The notes under the pieces are model-generated. The model was not told where the DNA came from. It searched no databases and saw only the letters and a list, made by a program, of their open reading frames with translations. The translations under genes and the position numbers were made by a program. Of a stretch of DNA of 64,000 bases, positions 10,410-22,981 are shown piece after piece (within the stretch, counting starts at the first letter, position 1; every line of letters starts with the position of its first letter). The stretch covers positions 3,711,428 through 3,775,427 of the forward strand of contig SCFE01000002.1 in the NCBI GenBank assembly GCA_004352715.1, read 5' to 3'. Source of the stretch: Hofstenia miamia. Taxonomy: Eukaryota; Xenacoelomorpha; Acoela.

Positions 10410-13217
10410 GTAAGCAGTGTCACTAAAAGACAAAATGTTTAGCTAAGGAAGCTGGAAAATTGCATAAGTCGAGACCTGTTTAATTTATAATTTCAAAATA
10501 AGTTAATGCAGTATTTCAAATGCCACTTTGCTTCTCTGATGGAACTTAGAAGCGGCACACTTTAAATTTTATCTCACTACATTCATCTCTGAATGAAAGC
10601 TTTTGTTGCAATCTAATTTGCAAAACGTTCTTAAACATACATTTATGTAAAATAAACTAAGATTATTTATTGCATTTGAGAACAAATTGAAAATTTCTTT
10701 TCATGTCGCAAAATATATATATCCATGTTTTCTAACATTTTATTGACAATATGGTTTCGGTGTTTTGCTTGCAAAATTGTGCAAGGACCTTGCACCTGTT
10801 TGTTCTTATTTAAGTGGAGGAAGTCATTGCACATAATTAAGAATGCATTTTTGTTCATATTTACGTCATATATACGTAGATTGAATTACGAAATTCATTG
10901 CGTAATTATTCCGTATTTTATTTTGCATAATCAAATTGAGTTACGCTACAATCACATCAGCTCCAGGATATGAAAGAAAATCAGATAGGATCAAAACATT
11001 TGTTATGAACTATGCTGCGTTTAACAATAAGAGCCTAAGTTTGATAAATCATACTAACAAAACAGATAGTTTCTCTTTCTATATGGATTTCGATATAATT
11101 TGCAAAGCAATCATACTCAGTAAATACATTTAGAATTGCATAAACATTTCTTTTGCTTTTGCCTTTGTAAAACGGTAATATATTAGTATTTTAATAATTA
11201 TTGTCTGTCCAGCTTATATAATAATTTTTTAAGAAAATATAGAAAAATACAAAACTTTATTGATTGAAAATCTTAAGTTGTTCCAAAAAATGGAGGCCTT
11301 TGAATCATTGAGTATACTGACGAAGAGTGTGCTTACAAAATATGTTCCATATAATTATAATTTCCAAGTACTACTTTTCAGGGATGAATCTAGGTAAACT
11401 ATGATGAAACGTACTTGATGTATATTTCTCTTTATTTTCAGGATTTCCTTATATATTTCGGACGTGTTAAATAACTTCCCACCAATGAAATGCTAAGAGT
11501 TTAAGTCTACATGCACTAAATATTTCTGCATGTCTAACCAAAATTTGCAAGAAATCAGAACCCTGGAAATGCTTAAGGGATTGACTTCGCCTCTACATTG
11601 CCTGTAGACGTTTAAAAATTTCTTCCATGTTTGAGGTATATTATATTATGTAGTACGATCAATAAGCTGTCTGTGAATAATGTATTCCAGCAATTGAACT
11701 ATTTATTTAACTGCTCTCATTGCATTTAAATACAATAAAATCTAAAGAATTGAAAAGAGTCCTAACAGAAACTCATAAAATGGTTTGAGAATCCATGCAT
11801 ATCTTAAAAATGGTGATTTTTTATTTGCTAATGATATGGAAGAATACGATGTGCAGATAATTTAGATTTGAAAATAGAATCTTTGATAACCCCTTATATT
11901 CATTTCAATAATTTTTCAAATGTGTTAAATATGCAGCCGAATTGGGGAAAATGTGTTAAAACTTTGTCATTTTTGCAATCTAGAAAGTCATTGGATCTTT
12001 ATTAATATTAATCCCAAGATATGTATTAGCCTAAAAACCATCTCATTATGTTTTCAAAACAATCTGGATTGTCATCTACAATGAAACGAAGTACTGTTTT
12101 TCTTATTTTTTCACATTTTGTGTACAGCATACCATTAATTAATTTTCTCCAAAAGTAATTTTGCGAATCTCATTTGAAAATGTCTAAATGCCTATAATGA
12201 TTTGACAGGCAGGGGAAATGGAGTTACTAATACTTGGTGAACGTCTGTGCATTTCAAGTGAATTTCTAGCAGTTATTGCACTTAGAAGGTTGTTCGTAAA
12301 AGTAGAACCAATTTAATTTCAGGAACATTTGAACAACGTTTATAATATGAAGCCTGCCTCATACAAAATTCATTATTAAGCATTAAGATATGTAGTGGGA
12401 ATTTAACATTTTTGTCCTAGGAGCATTGTAAATTTATGAAATATCGAAATATAAAATATAAAGGAGGAAAACAAGTCATTTTTGAGTCAAGGATTTACAA
12501 AAATGTAACAATTATACATTAGCATTTGTTAAGTAATATTTCTATACTGCGCTTCTTGCTTTGAAATCAAAGCGGTTTTTGCCATTTCTTCAAATTCTCA
12601 TTGCAATTATATATTCTACAAGCATACACAGCTTCTAAAAAAAATTGGTGGGATAAATAGTGAAAACCAGTTAAATTTGAAAATAACTATAGCTACAACT
12701 ACAAATCAGCTGCAAACATATTTGGTTTTGTGGAATTTTTTGAGCTGGTTAACATTTTGTGTGGTTAATTTGTGTTAGTATTGAACTTTATTTTGACAGA
12801 AACTGAGATCCCTTTTAAAAAATATTCTCCTTAAATTACAAGTGATTGACAACCTTCATAAACAGCAAAATGTAATTCACAGTTAGGACTTCAAAGTATC
12901 TGTGAAGTAGCAATTTTGGATAACATTTTTGAATAGGCCAATGCACTGTCTAGACGTCAGAAATATAGAAATTTTGCCCCCTCCAATTTGATTACCGATC
13001 GTCTTGTGTACTTAAAATGAAGCTTTTGTAGGTACACTTCACTGGATAGTGGATACAGCTAGATCTACACATACACATGTATATTTGATTTTAATACACG
13101 ACATCAGATTTAGCGATTTGCCTGATTTGTTTATATCACCCTTGACATATCAAACTATCGCCCTTAATGACGAAGAAATTTGACAGTACTTACCTACAAA
13201 ATTATTTTTTGTAGTCA

Positions 13218-13228
<11 letters not shown>
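10410..13228. other. Non-coding, intron-like
   Basis: No convincing coding frames. The short open frames at 10667-11133 are AT-rich, overlap on both strands and show no motifs. A TTTTCAG acceptor near 11450 lacks a convincing donor. The interval ends in A9 followed by (TA)n. Confidence 0.5.
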
Positions 13229-13265
<37 letters not shown>

Positions 13266-13270
13266 TATAA
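13229..13270. repeat. (TA)n microsatellite at the block B edge
   Basis: About 16 TA units with a short interruption. It marks the point where block B copy 1 stops matching copy 2. Confidence 0.9.
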
Positions 13271-13281
13271 TCTAAGGAATA

Positions 13282-13317
13282 GTTCCCCCCTCAGAAAAAA
13301 AAGCTGGGTGCGCCCCT
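13282..13317 (-). mobile_element. Truncated end of a CAGGGGCGCACCCAG-type MITE
   Basis: Read on the minus strand it begins CAGGGGCGCACCCAGC and continues with a T-run and CTGAGGGGGG, like the 3713 and 45363 elements. Only the terminal ~36 bp remain next to the (TA)n array. Confidence 0.5.
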
Positions 13318-14982
13318 GAGAATTATAGTATTTGAAATTTTTAAATGCTGGTGCTGGTGGTTGTGTATTATTAAATGACTTAATGCAATGCTATGCTGAC
13401 CCTGTGATCAAAGTTAAGAGCAAAGCATTCTCTGTATTCTATACAGTTGCTTTCGTTCACAATTTTGATTTTTGAAAAAATGTACTCATTGAACCATTTT
13501 TTGTTAAAAATTCGGGTAGGTATGTAAAACCAGCTGTACTCCTAAATAATTATCAAGGAGGGGGCTCCAAGTTTGAGTACTGTATTTTTATATACTTTGA
13601 CGGAACTTTATCTCACAACAAATAAAATCCAAACCCACAAACCGTAAAATAAGTTTAACAAGAGGGGCTAGGTCCCCATTCAAATTTAACAATGTGTGTT
13701 GAGCCCTCCTGAGCACCTATCGAGTACACCTCTATGTGCAAAATTTCAAACGGTAATATATGGTATGCACCTTATTACTTAAGTGCCTTATAATTAAAAA
13801 CTATAAGAAATCGCGATGTTCAGATGATCTTTACAGGCACTGAAAGATTTTAAGTAACAAATTAAAATCACCAGAAAGTATTTCGGTGCATTCAACTATC
13901 CAGAAGCTCATTGATTTTGGAAGTAGGTTAAGATAAGCTGAAGTAAACTGAACTGATTATTATATTTTCATCAGATGTTAATAAAATTCCAAAATAGTGG
14001 GTAAATCTAATCAAACTTATAATTTAAGATGATGTAATTTAAGCAAAGTTCAGTTATCTCAAAATGTGTTGTTCAATGTTTAACAACTTTTAAGATATTT
14101 TTCTGTTCGAATAAAAATTTGAATATAGCTGAAATCAGTTATCTTATAGTGATAAATATGAATTTATATTACTTAAAGTTTCATCATATTTAATTAGTAA
14201 GATAATTAATACGCCTACATAAACTATGCTGCCAAAAAGTTTGATTTATTAGATGCCAAGTTTTAAGCAATTGACTGATTGCCAATTATATATAGACAAG
14301 ATCTCCCAAATTCTACAAATTTCGATCTTGTGCCTTTTAAAATGAGTATCATTGCAATTTGTTTTTCGTTCCCATTTCAAATGTTTACCTGGGTTTAGCA
14401 ATAGTAGCAAGATTAAATAACGATATGAAATATGATCAAATTTTTAGTCAAGTGTTCAATGAAATGCAATTTCTTAGGTTTTTAGATGTCATCTGAAATT
14501 TTGCTTATTGTTGCGCCCAAAACAAATACGAATTATCTGATATATTTCTGCAAAACGGACTTCTTTTTTAAGTCAGATCAGTTCTGCAAAATTTATTGAA
14601 AAATCATTTCAATGACTAACATAATAGCAGAAGAAAATATGAACAAAATACTCCATTTTTCATAAACCCCTTTAAACCTGCATTTGATGGGTTAGTATTG
14701 AATCAGTCACAAACGAATCAATTATTCGATCTTTTAAGCCAGATCAACCTTGCTTCCCTACCAAAAAAATTATAGATTACTCTGTACAGATGTAGGTAAT
14801 TCCCAAATAGTTCATTTATATATATATATATATATATATTAAAAAATTTAATATACATGTATTTAGTCATAAGGTGATGCTTAGCAAAAATGAAATTTTT
14901 GACTTTGATTTCAATTTTGTTTTATAAGAAACTATTACGCTAGAATTTAAGGTTTAAACTAAATCTCTAACAGGAATTACAA

Positions 14983-15042
<60 letters not shown>

Positions 15043-15341
15043 TCTAGGTTTGAAAAGCAATTCAAATCAACAACAGAAAAGATAATCAAAGATAAAGAAC
15101 ATCCACTCCATTATGAATTCAATTGGTCATTTGAGAAAACGCGAAATATTGTTACACTCCCAAAGCACAGTACAATACTTCAAAAAACCATATATATGTG
15201 ATGCAAGTGAATTCTTAATACATGGAAATTGTCCTCAGCTCCTATAGCATTTCTTTAATGATACTATCTCATTCATTTTTACAACCAGCGTTGCTTTGTG
15301 CACAGGAATTAAAATGGACATACTTACATATATATGCATAT

Positions 15342-15377
<36 letters not shown>

Positions 15378-15461
15378 GTTCAACATAAACCTCCTTAGTT
15401 TAAATGTACTAATTAAAGTATGTTCAGTTAATTGAATTGAAATGTTCCTTTTTAATGTAGA
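13318..15461. other. Non-coding with (TA)n and (ATT)n arrays
   Basis: No gene recognised. Contains (TA)n arrays at about 14817-14839 and 15331-15379, and a compound (TA)n(ATT)n array at 14986-15041 with about nine ATT units. Confidence 0.6.
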
Positions 15462-15869
15462 TCGTTGTGGGATATGTCCTTGGTCCTTCTTATGGCATCC
15501 AATTCAATAATAGACAGTTAAGAAACAAAACTGTTATTTTGAAAATAACACAAAGGTTAAAGATAAAAGTATTTCCCAACAAAAGAAAGCAATTGTCTGC
15601 TTTATTAGAGGTTATTAATTCATTACAAGATATTGTTAATTGGAATAATAAGTTGACAAATGGCGTCATATCAAATTGAACAAGAACAAATGTGCTGCGC
15701 ATTTTCAATCCAATCTATTTAAGAGAGACGTTGTATTTTTCATATTTTTCATAAGAACATTTCATTACAATTCGCTTAGGCCTAATTCTTTTGCTTATGT
15801 AACAATTACCCTTTAATGAGCTTTATTTCGATATAAGTCTGGTAGTTATGCACATTATTAGATCCATTT

Positions 15870-15904
<35 letters not shown>

Positions 15905-16385
15905 AAGATATTCAACACAAAGAGTATAAATATTAAAACTGAACATATTGCCTATTTATTTGTATTTAGAAATTTCAGATCTGCTGTACTTCAACAAACT
16001 TTTAACCCATAAAGTAGATTTAAATTATAAAGATGTCATTGAAATTTTCATTCCTCGCACTTCAACAAGATCAACCAAAACAGTTCTTACGTCAAAATAT
16101 CTGAGTAAAAAATCTACGGGTAATTTATTTTTCCACAGAATTGCTAAAGTAGGAAATTATGTGCATCTCCATACTGAGATTGATCTATTCGATTACCCAA
16201 AAAACTTTTCGAAAGCATTAAAATCATTTTTCTGGAATTATTTCTCGAAATACTACAGAATTACTAATCATTGTTCTTTTTATCTTGTATACAATTGCTC
16301 TTGTTGCAAAGAAAAGAACTCTTATTTATTTCTAACTTTCTTTTAGGAAGTAAAGTCTTTTAATAAAAATAAAATAAAATAATGT
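15462..16385 (+). pseudogene. CR1/L2-like non-LTR retrotransposon RT tail (relic)
   Basis: The left part reads GYVLGPSYGIQFNN, the decayed 'GSVLGPLLF.I.IND' motif of non-LTR reverse transcriptases. It is followed by SLQDIVNWNNK, matching the 'LQ.DL..W...W' segment after the catalytic YADD region, which itself is lost. After frameshifts and an internal (TA)n array (15876-15900), a 132-codon open piece (15948-16346) carries the typical C-terminal pattern: RTSTRSTK, NLFFHRIAKVGNYV, FSKALKSFFW, and a terminal CSCC. The A/T-rich tail AATAAAATAAAATAA near 16372-16384 fits a LINE 3' end. 5' truncated and dead. Confidence 0.65.
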
Positions 16386-16930
16386 AGAGGGTCCAAACTT
16401 AATTTCTGAAATTCTGAATGAGCCCAACCTAACCTAACCCGATCCAAGCGCAGAATTCTTTGATGTCCGTCACTTCATCATATATATTGAGTATTGATGA
16501 AATATATTTTCACGTGAACAGCATCACAAAAACTTGGTTTCCTGGAAAATCAAAATTTCTTTTGCTGGCATGACATATTTTAGAGTGAAAAAGTATTTCA
16601 TATCCAAGTCTAATTAGTAATATCAACGGATGACCACTACGCCAAGTTATCAATCCCTAGAACGGGCTTCCTTACTTTGGCACAGACTGACTCAATGGAC
16701 TTGGGTGATCTATCTACATAAAGTGAAACAGTTAGGGTTAGTCGTTTCTTCCACGTACTTTCAAACCTCGTGATTACCAGAATCTTAGAAGTGAAGATCA
16801 TTTAAGTCATTTTTAAAAAATTGCGACTTTTCAATGAAAAATTGTCAATCATTTCAAGTACTTCAAACCAACAATACATTCAAGTACATATTTTCAACAT
16901 AACGTATGAGATTGTTCAAAATTGGAATAG
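16386..16930. other. Non-coding
   Basis: Contains a short AACCTAACCTAACCC stretch at about 16426-16440. This resembles the TTAGG arthropod telomere repeat but is only three units long. No gene seen. Confidence 0.5.
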
Positions 16931-17170
16931 ATGTGACCAGCGGCATACGCAGGGTTTTATGAAGGGAGATTTCTCAGTTATTACCAAGTGAGTGTCCAAA
17001 AGAAGGGCTAAGCTTCTAGGAAATTTTTAGAAATATTCAATCAATAGGGCCTAAATATGCACTTCACCATCTTAGTTTTCAAATTTTTTAACGAAATTTT
17101 TTCATTTAGCCAATAAAAATCAATTTTGAAGTCCTGACAGGGGACATTCTACCATGCCCCCCTTGCATCG
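16931..17170 (+). mobile_element. Diverged copy of the CAGGGGCGTACGCAGG MITE family
   Basis: Shares the order CGGCATACGCAGGGTTTT, AAATTTTTAGAAATATT, 'AGGGCCTAAATATGCACTTCAC', CCTGACAGGGGACATTC and a CCCCCC run with the elements at 3713 and 45363. The ends are degraded, so no target duplication can be read. Confidence 0.5.
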
Positions 17171-20100
17171 CAAAATTTTCAAATTTCATTATAGGCGTTA
17201 AGAAAATTTCCTTGAAAGTGCAGAAAAACGCTGTGTCCTTTTTAAAGCAAATGTGAGTTATGTTACCTGTTTAAAATAAAAGTGCGTTTAAGTAGGAACA
17301 TAATTGATTTCTTAATCTGAAACTAAAACAACACGAGCAGCTCTTCCAAACATCCGCAAAGAGGAAATAGAGAATTACATTTAACAACAGATTTTCTCTT
17401 GGATATATTTTTGTTGAAATTGCCCTTTATTAAATTTTTCGATTGAACTTTGGAAGTATTAATTTCATTCTTAGAACTTGTAGTCTTTCGTAACACTAGA
17501 AAGTCCGAGTGGTCAAATTTGACCACCTTGCAGATCTTAAATGCATTTGTAATACCTCATGTAATGAAAATTTAAATAGAAAAACAGCTTATTTTGTTCT
17601 TCTGACACTTTCCTTTCATTTGCTTTGTTTTTGTTAGTTTTACTTGAATGGGTCAATTCAGTGACAATGGCATGAATTTAAGATATAGAATCGTCGGACT
17701 TTCTAGTGTTAATTGTTTTATATACCTCATGCTAGCAGCCATCTTTCAAATGTTGCTGCAAATGAAAATCTTTAGAAGCAAATTTCTTGTCTATACTACA
17801 GCTGGGAGATATTTAAGTCTCTGCGTTGCATTTTTTTAGTTTAATATCATTTCTCTTGCCAGTGTTTCAAATTCATCAAGATGAATTATGATAGTATTTT
17901 TTAGTCGGCTTTGTTAAATCTGTTTGTTTACTAAAATGTGTTATCTGCTCTGTTTTTCACAAGATTTTGAGTGACTATAATTGCCCGTGCGCTTCTACTT
18001 ATAATTCAAATATCATCAGTCTTCTAAGGAAAGGAACAACTTTATTATATAATGTATAATCAGGGTAACTACTTTTTATACGTTGTCCTTTATCTAAAAA
18101 ACGTTTAAACTATTGAAGGGAATCTTGGTAAAGGTATAAAATTATGGTTAATTTGAAATCGTTGCTATTGAGTTTTTTCAATTTAAGATAATAGCTTCTC
18201 AGTTTGTTTTCCGATATCATTCCGAAAGCTATTTAATACGATGATAAAATACTATACATTAAGAATACATTTACTTTGTTTTTCAAAAGCTTTTGAGTCC
18301 GTCACTGAGTTAGTCAATAATTAGAGCAGTTAGTGAAATCATCTTTTTGGAAATGGCGTACCATCTTCGCATCTCCTTTTTTCAGAATTTGCAGATAGTT
18401 TGCTGCACAGATATCACAATTGAAAGCAAACAATGAGTATTCAGAGAATAATTTTAGTAGTTTTAAGGAATGAAAAAAAGTATTTCGATGCAGCCATTTA
18501 AGGAATTTAGTTGAAAAATGAGGCATCGCATTCAGTCAAGCATAAATTTTTGATTCATTTTTATTAGATAATTGAATATAGGGAAAGTTGGAATCAGCCA
18601 TACAAGCAAAAGGTTCCCGCCCAACTGTCACCAAGAACTAAACATTGCAGTAAAACCTGGATAATATCTGGAAAACTTGGAACGACGGATTTATAATATA
18701 TAAATTATTTTGCGAAATTTGAGCAAAATAGAAAATTTGACGTGGTACCACATCAGAACATGCAACAAGAATTCTTAATTTGACTACTTTTTCAAAACTC
18801 ATAGCTCTCGAACTTTGAAAATTTATAGCGAAATTTCAAAATTAATATAAATGTTAATTTTGAGATAAATTTTAAAACTTTAATATATAGTTGTGAAGGA
18901 AAAATTCCAAGTGTTAATGGAATGAGACTGACACCATTAATTTGATGGTTTTAAGGAACCCACTACATGCGGATTATTCAAGACTTATACTACAGTTAAT
19001 TCAGTTCTAACGATCACCTTTAATACCAGCACTCGCCTATGAATTTGACCCAGTGATTCATCCAACGAGATTTCTTTGCCAAAGCTGATGAGTCAGTTGT
19101 AATATCTGCGCTAAGATTAAAAAATTATAGGCTGATTTCCTTTAAGCATTTTATTCCGACTTAACTTTCTATGGTTAACGAGAATTATTAAATTTTCACA
19201 TACCACTTTTATCGAGTGAGCAATGAATTTATTACAGCTAAAACAAACCTGAGCAAACCACGTCCTACTTATGTTTGCGCGGAAAAATGAAAACTGTTAT
19301 CCGACGCCCCTGGATAAAAAGTTTCCTGGTATAAATCAGTACTAGCAATTATCCAATAACTTTGCGATCTCTTAGCAATTACATTACATCGATTGTATAT
19401 TTTTGCCCATTATATTCCAATTAGACAAATGTCTCAAATTTAGCAATATATTGCTATAATTTGATTTTTGTAGTTTAAGTTTGTGGCCTTGAAAAGTAAT
19501 GCCTAAAACAAATCTACTTCACAAAATTATGATTCCTAGGCTGGTCTATAACACGTTTTACTTACCAAATATTTGACTCGCTCTGAATAGCTTAGAAAAT
19601 AAAGATAGGGTTTTATACAAATCAACGGAATCTTATTAATGAACAACTTTTTGCCACGCAACATTGTATGTGACGTCATGTAACACATAAAATCATTGTA
19701 TCACACAAACCTAATCTTAACTCTAACCATGGACTTCTAAATTTAGAAGTCTATGCTCTAACCCTAGCCCAACCATAATCCCAAACCTAGCCCTACCGCC
19801 AATCTTGACTCCAAGTCTCATCATTTCTTAATACATAATCAATTCCTTAGATATTTATGTCAAGAACTTTTAGAATTTCATATGAGGTCATTCCTTTGAT
19901 CTACAATAAATCTACAATTTGCGTATGCTGATAAATGCTAAATCAACTCGTTAGCATTTTCTTTTAGGCTAATTATTTTATATGTACTGCGAAGAAGTTT
20001 GTCAATAGAAGTTCCTTACATTAACGAAAACTACATCTAGTAAGTTTTTAAGCATTGCTTTCGGATGCGGACTGTGACCTCAAATGTATATTATAATTTT

Positions 20101-20447
20101 CAGCATGAGCCTAGTGAGTACTCTCATTTTTAATGCTGAAAACCTAAATCTTGAAGGCAGCTCTAAATGTTAAATGCTAATTTTAGTTTGGGAGACAATT
20201 AGTCTTCAAGAAATAAAAGTTAATGACATGCGTTTTTCAGTTAATAATGCAAATATGTCAAGAGTTTCCAATTTATTGACATCGCGCTGAAACTCAGATT
20301 TGCGTCATTCTGAAGTACAAAGTTTTTCGTCAATGTTACAAATATAGAGTTAAGTTGCCTACGCATTTTTTAAAAATCCATTTATAAAAACTTTTAAGTA
20401 AGCAGCATTTTTCAGATTTTGTAATATAATTGTCAAATTGACTATCT
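17171..20447. other. Non-coding, unassigned open frames only
   Basis: Short frames at 17323-17526 (-), 17648-17839 (+) and 18314-18526 (-) have no recognisable motif and no supported splice context. A degenerate CTAACC-rich patch lies at 19710-19800. Nothing else is recognised. Confidence 0.5.
19728..19755. repeat. Palindrome within CTAACC-rich patch
   Basis: CATGGACTTCTAAA is followed at once by its reverse complement with one mismatch. The inner 20 bases form a perfect palindrome. It sits in a run of degenerate CTAACC/CCTAACC words. Confidence 0.7.
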
Positions 20448-20490
20448 ATTATATATATAACTTATTGTCATATTTATATATATATATACA
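20448..20490. repeat. Interrupted (TA)n array
   Basis: Two short TA runs separated by a unique stretch. Part of the dense microsatellite landscape. Confidence 0.7.
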
Positions 20491-20878
20491 CTATTTTTTC
20501 ATTTATGAATTGAGGATTACATCAACTCAATGCGGGTTGTTAGCGGATTTTAAACGTGACGGCTAGTAAAAAAACACTTTACATGCAAATGGACGTTTCT
20601 GAATTAAGAAAAATTCATTAATGTGGTGCAATAACAAATAACATGCAGAAATTGTTTGGTACTTTATTGTGAAATTGGCCATTTATGTTAAACTTGGCCT
20701 CCTAAAAATTATTCCTCCATTGAAAACTGTTCACACGCACCCATTTACTACTTAGGCTGCAACTTATTGTGAGCAGAATTGATTTTTTGTCTATATTGCT
20801 CACAGTCATTTTATCGGATTATGTGACAGAACCAAGTGCCAAATAAGCAAGGTACTTCTCTAAGTAAAGGAGAAAATT

Positions 20879-20966
20879 TATATATATACATATATATTTA
20901 TATATATATATATATGTATATATATATGTATATATATTTATATGTATACGTCTGCTGTATATATAT
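20879..20966. repeat. Compound (TA)n/(TATATG) array
   Basis: TA runs with repeated TATATG and TATATTTA variants. The sequence to its right (20936-21298) reappears at 23755-24117 beside a similar array. Confidence 0.85.
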
Positions 20967-21298
20967 AGTACAAAACTACTTGTAACATTACAAACATGCA
21001 ATTGTTTCTAAATGATAAAACATATAGAAATGCAAGTACTTATTGGTTTGTTCTAAAAATTGCCAGACAGACACAATATGAAATATCAACAATTTTGCCC
21101 TTTGAATCATATTAACTCCACTTCCTTTAGACATCTTGACGTTAGCACAGGAAAGCATTCAAATGTATAAACAAACAATTTTGATTATTCAAATTTGTTC
21201 TACGAGAACTCTATTAAGTAGAAGGCATATTAGACGCTAATTTTTTACCATCTTAAAATATGTGATATTTTTTATTTATTTTACAACCATAAATACGA
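20936..21298 (+). repeat. Block C source (repeated at 23755-24117)
   Basis: 363 bases beginning ATTTATATGTATACGTCTGC occur again, apparently identically, at 23755-24117. The second occurrence ends at a single N, so this is probably the genuine location. Confidence 0.85.
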
Positions 21299-21961
21299 TG
21301 GTTTTTGTAAGCAACAATGTAAATGCCTTACATGCATTGTAAGATAATTTAAGTTGTGAACCAAATTTTTATCAATGTAGTTATGGTTGCATTAACTGCA
21401 CACATGTAAAGTTTGCGGTGCTTATGTCAGAAAAAATCACATTTCCACACATAATTCTAATTTTTCGTTAAGGCTATAATTTCAAAGTACCCTGCAGATT
21501 GGAACCGGCTAACAGTTTGTGAAATATGAATCTCGTGCATGAAAATTTATTGGGTGATAACTTTGTAGCCGTTTTAGTCGGCTACAGTATAGCAATGAAA
21601 TTGACAATGAAGTTTATCATTTCATGTTCAATATCTCATGGTGTTTTTATTCATTAAGTGATAATACTTTCCTATTCTTTTGTTTATTTTTATTCCTATA
21701 CTTTTCCATTGTTATTCATAAAAATTGGCTTAATTTTCAATGTATTCGTCATAAAGGCAATTGTGTTAGTTCAATCCTATAAGAAATTTCATAAAAATGA
21801 ATAATTTTTCAGGTATTTGATACATACAATTGCTTTTCGTCATGACCTACTATTATTTTAATAGGTCTTGTCTGTAACCAATGTGTATAATTTCCAAAAT
21901 TGAAATATGTTTTGTTGACATGTGACTAGACATTTACTAATATATATATATATATATATAT

Positions 21962-22904
21962 AGGGTGCTCCAAAATGAACCGATCCGCAAACTTAAATAA
22001 AAATTGTACATCAAAAACAACAAATTTAATAGGTATATTTAGCATTTACAAATGTTCAAAATGTTTACTTTGAACTTTAATGCAATCACTACATCTTTTG
22101 ACAACACTGCGACATACTTTCTGGCAAGATTCCTTTGAAATTTGGTCCCATTCGTGCTGAATACTTTGTTTTAGCTGATCGATTGTTCTGTGCTTTTTAG
22201 CATAAACACAATTGTGTCTGTTAACATGCCCATTCAGTTTGTAGGAAGCTTCATCACTCCATAAGATGCAATCTGGAAAATCTGGTGATTCTTCACAAAA
22301 TTGTACAAAATTCTCACAAAATTCTAATTGCTTATCCGGGTCATGCTCATTTAGGGCATAAAGAAGATGAGGTCTGTATGATTTTAGACCTATGTCATGC
22401 AAGATACGGTGGAGTGAGGTTTGAGAAATGTTCAGCTCCTTCAATACCTGGTGAATAGATTTTTTAGGAGAATGAAGAAATGCAGCTGCCACTATATCCT
22501 TGTTTTCAGGTAAACAGGCTGTTCTTGGACGACTTTCTTTAGGAGCATTTAACACACTTCCAGTTACTTCAAATTTGGATACAAGATTGAACATTGTCGA
22601 CTTATTCGCTACAGGTGTTCGGAAATTTGCTTCCCATCTTTCTTCAACATGCTTGAAGCTAGTCCTTGCATAGTAATTCTTAATAAAAAAGATACGTTCG
22701 CTTAAATTATTTTCAAGAATGAGAGTCCCAAAACGCACATTAATAGTAACGTAAAATAACATAAAAGAAGAAATGACATGTGGTTGTTGTAAATTGACAT
22801 TTAAAAATTTGTAAATGCTAAATATACCTATTAAATTTGTTGTTTTTGATGTAAAATTTATATTTAAGTTTGCGGTTCGGTTACTTTTGGAACACCCTGT
22901 GCAT
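21962..22904 (-). mobile_element. Mariner/Tc1 element, internally deleted, with long TIRs
   Basis: Inverted ends of about 95 bp face each other. The left begins GGGTGCTCCAAAATGAACCG. The right, read inward on the minus strand, begins CAGGGTGTTCCAAAAGTAAC. Both continue through AAAAACAACAAATTTAATAG and GGTATATTTAGCATTTACAAA, with high identity. The element sits between TA arrays, consistent with TA target choice. It contains one transposase frame missing the middle of its catalytic domain, so it is complete at the ends but non-autonomous. Confidence 0.85.
22046..22762 (-). CDS. Mariner-like transposase, internally deleted
   Basis: About 238 residues if started at the Met at 22762. An upstream Met would read through the TIR and the TA array, so it is rejected. 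The N-terminal half is well kept: SERIFFIKNYY and the HTH segment GSV...RPRT, then SPKKSIHQVLKELNISQTSL for the second HTH. CILWSDEASYKLNGHVNRHN carries the first catalytic Asp. The frame then jumps directly to RTIDQLKQSIQHEWDQI and the C-terminal CSDCIKVQSKHFEHL. The second Asp and the third acidic residue, with the QQDGA and SPDL motifs, are gone. Full-length relatives run about 340-400 residues. The reading frame stays open across the deletion, but catalysis is not possible. Confidence 0.8.
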   Translation of the reverse strand: MLFYVTINVRFGTLILENNLSERIFFIKNYYARTSFKHVEERWEANFRTPVANKSTMFNLVSKFEVTGSVLNAPKESRPRTACLPENKDIVAAAFLHSPKKSIHQVLKELNISQTSLHRILHDIGLKSYRPHLLYALNEHDPDKQLEFCENFVQFCEESPDFPDCILWSDEASYKLNGHVNRHNCVYAKKHRTIDQLKQSIQHEWDQISKESCQKVCRSVVKRCSDCIKVQSKHFEHL

Positions 22905-22911
22905 ATATACG

Positions 22912-22942
<31 letters not shown>

Positions 22943-22981
22943 GTCAATATTATTCAAATAGGGATGCTTCAACCTCTGCAT

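Larger units (their letters stand above)
8106..13229. repeat. Block B, copy 1 (identical to 25649-30772)
   Basis: A 5.1 kb direct repeat at a constant offset of 17543 bp from 8131 to 13229, with no difference noticed at the points compared. Both copies start at a (TA)n array and end in an A9(TA)n array. Identity with microsatellite boundaries suggests assembly duplication rather than an old segmental duplication. The content is intron-like non-coding sequence with a candidate microexon. Confidence 0.9.

Noticed and set aside
16426-16440. AACCTAACCTAACCC as a telomere or telomere-proximal array
   Set aside because: Only about three units, inside ordinary non-coding sequence next to a LINE tail.
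20819-21001. Open frames encoding YIYIYI stretches
   Set aside because: Direct translations of (TA)n arrays with no gene context; the same applies at 30723-30917 and other arrays.
22763-22981. N-terminal extension of the mariner transposase frame
   Set aside because: It translates the inverted repeat and the TA array. The family start matches the Met at 22762.
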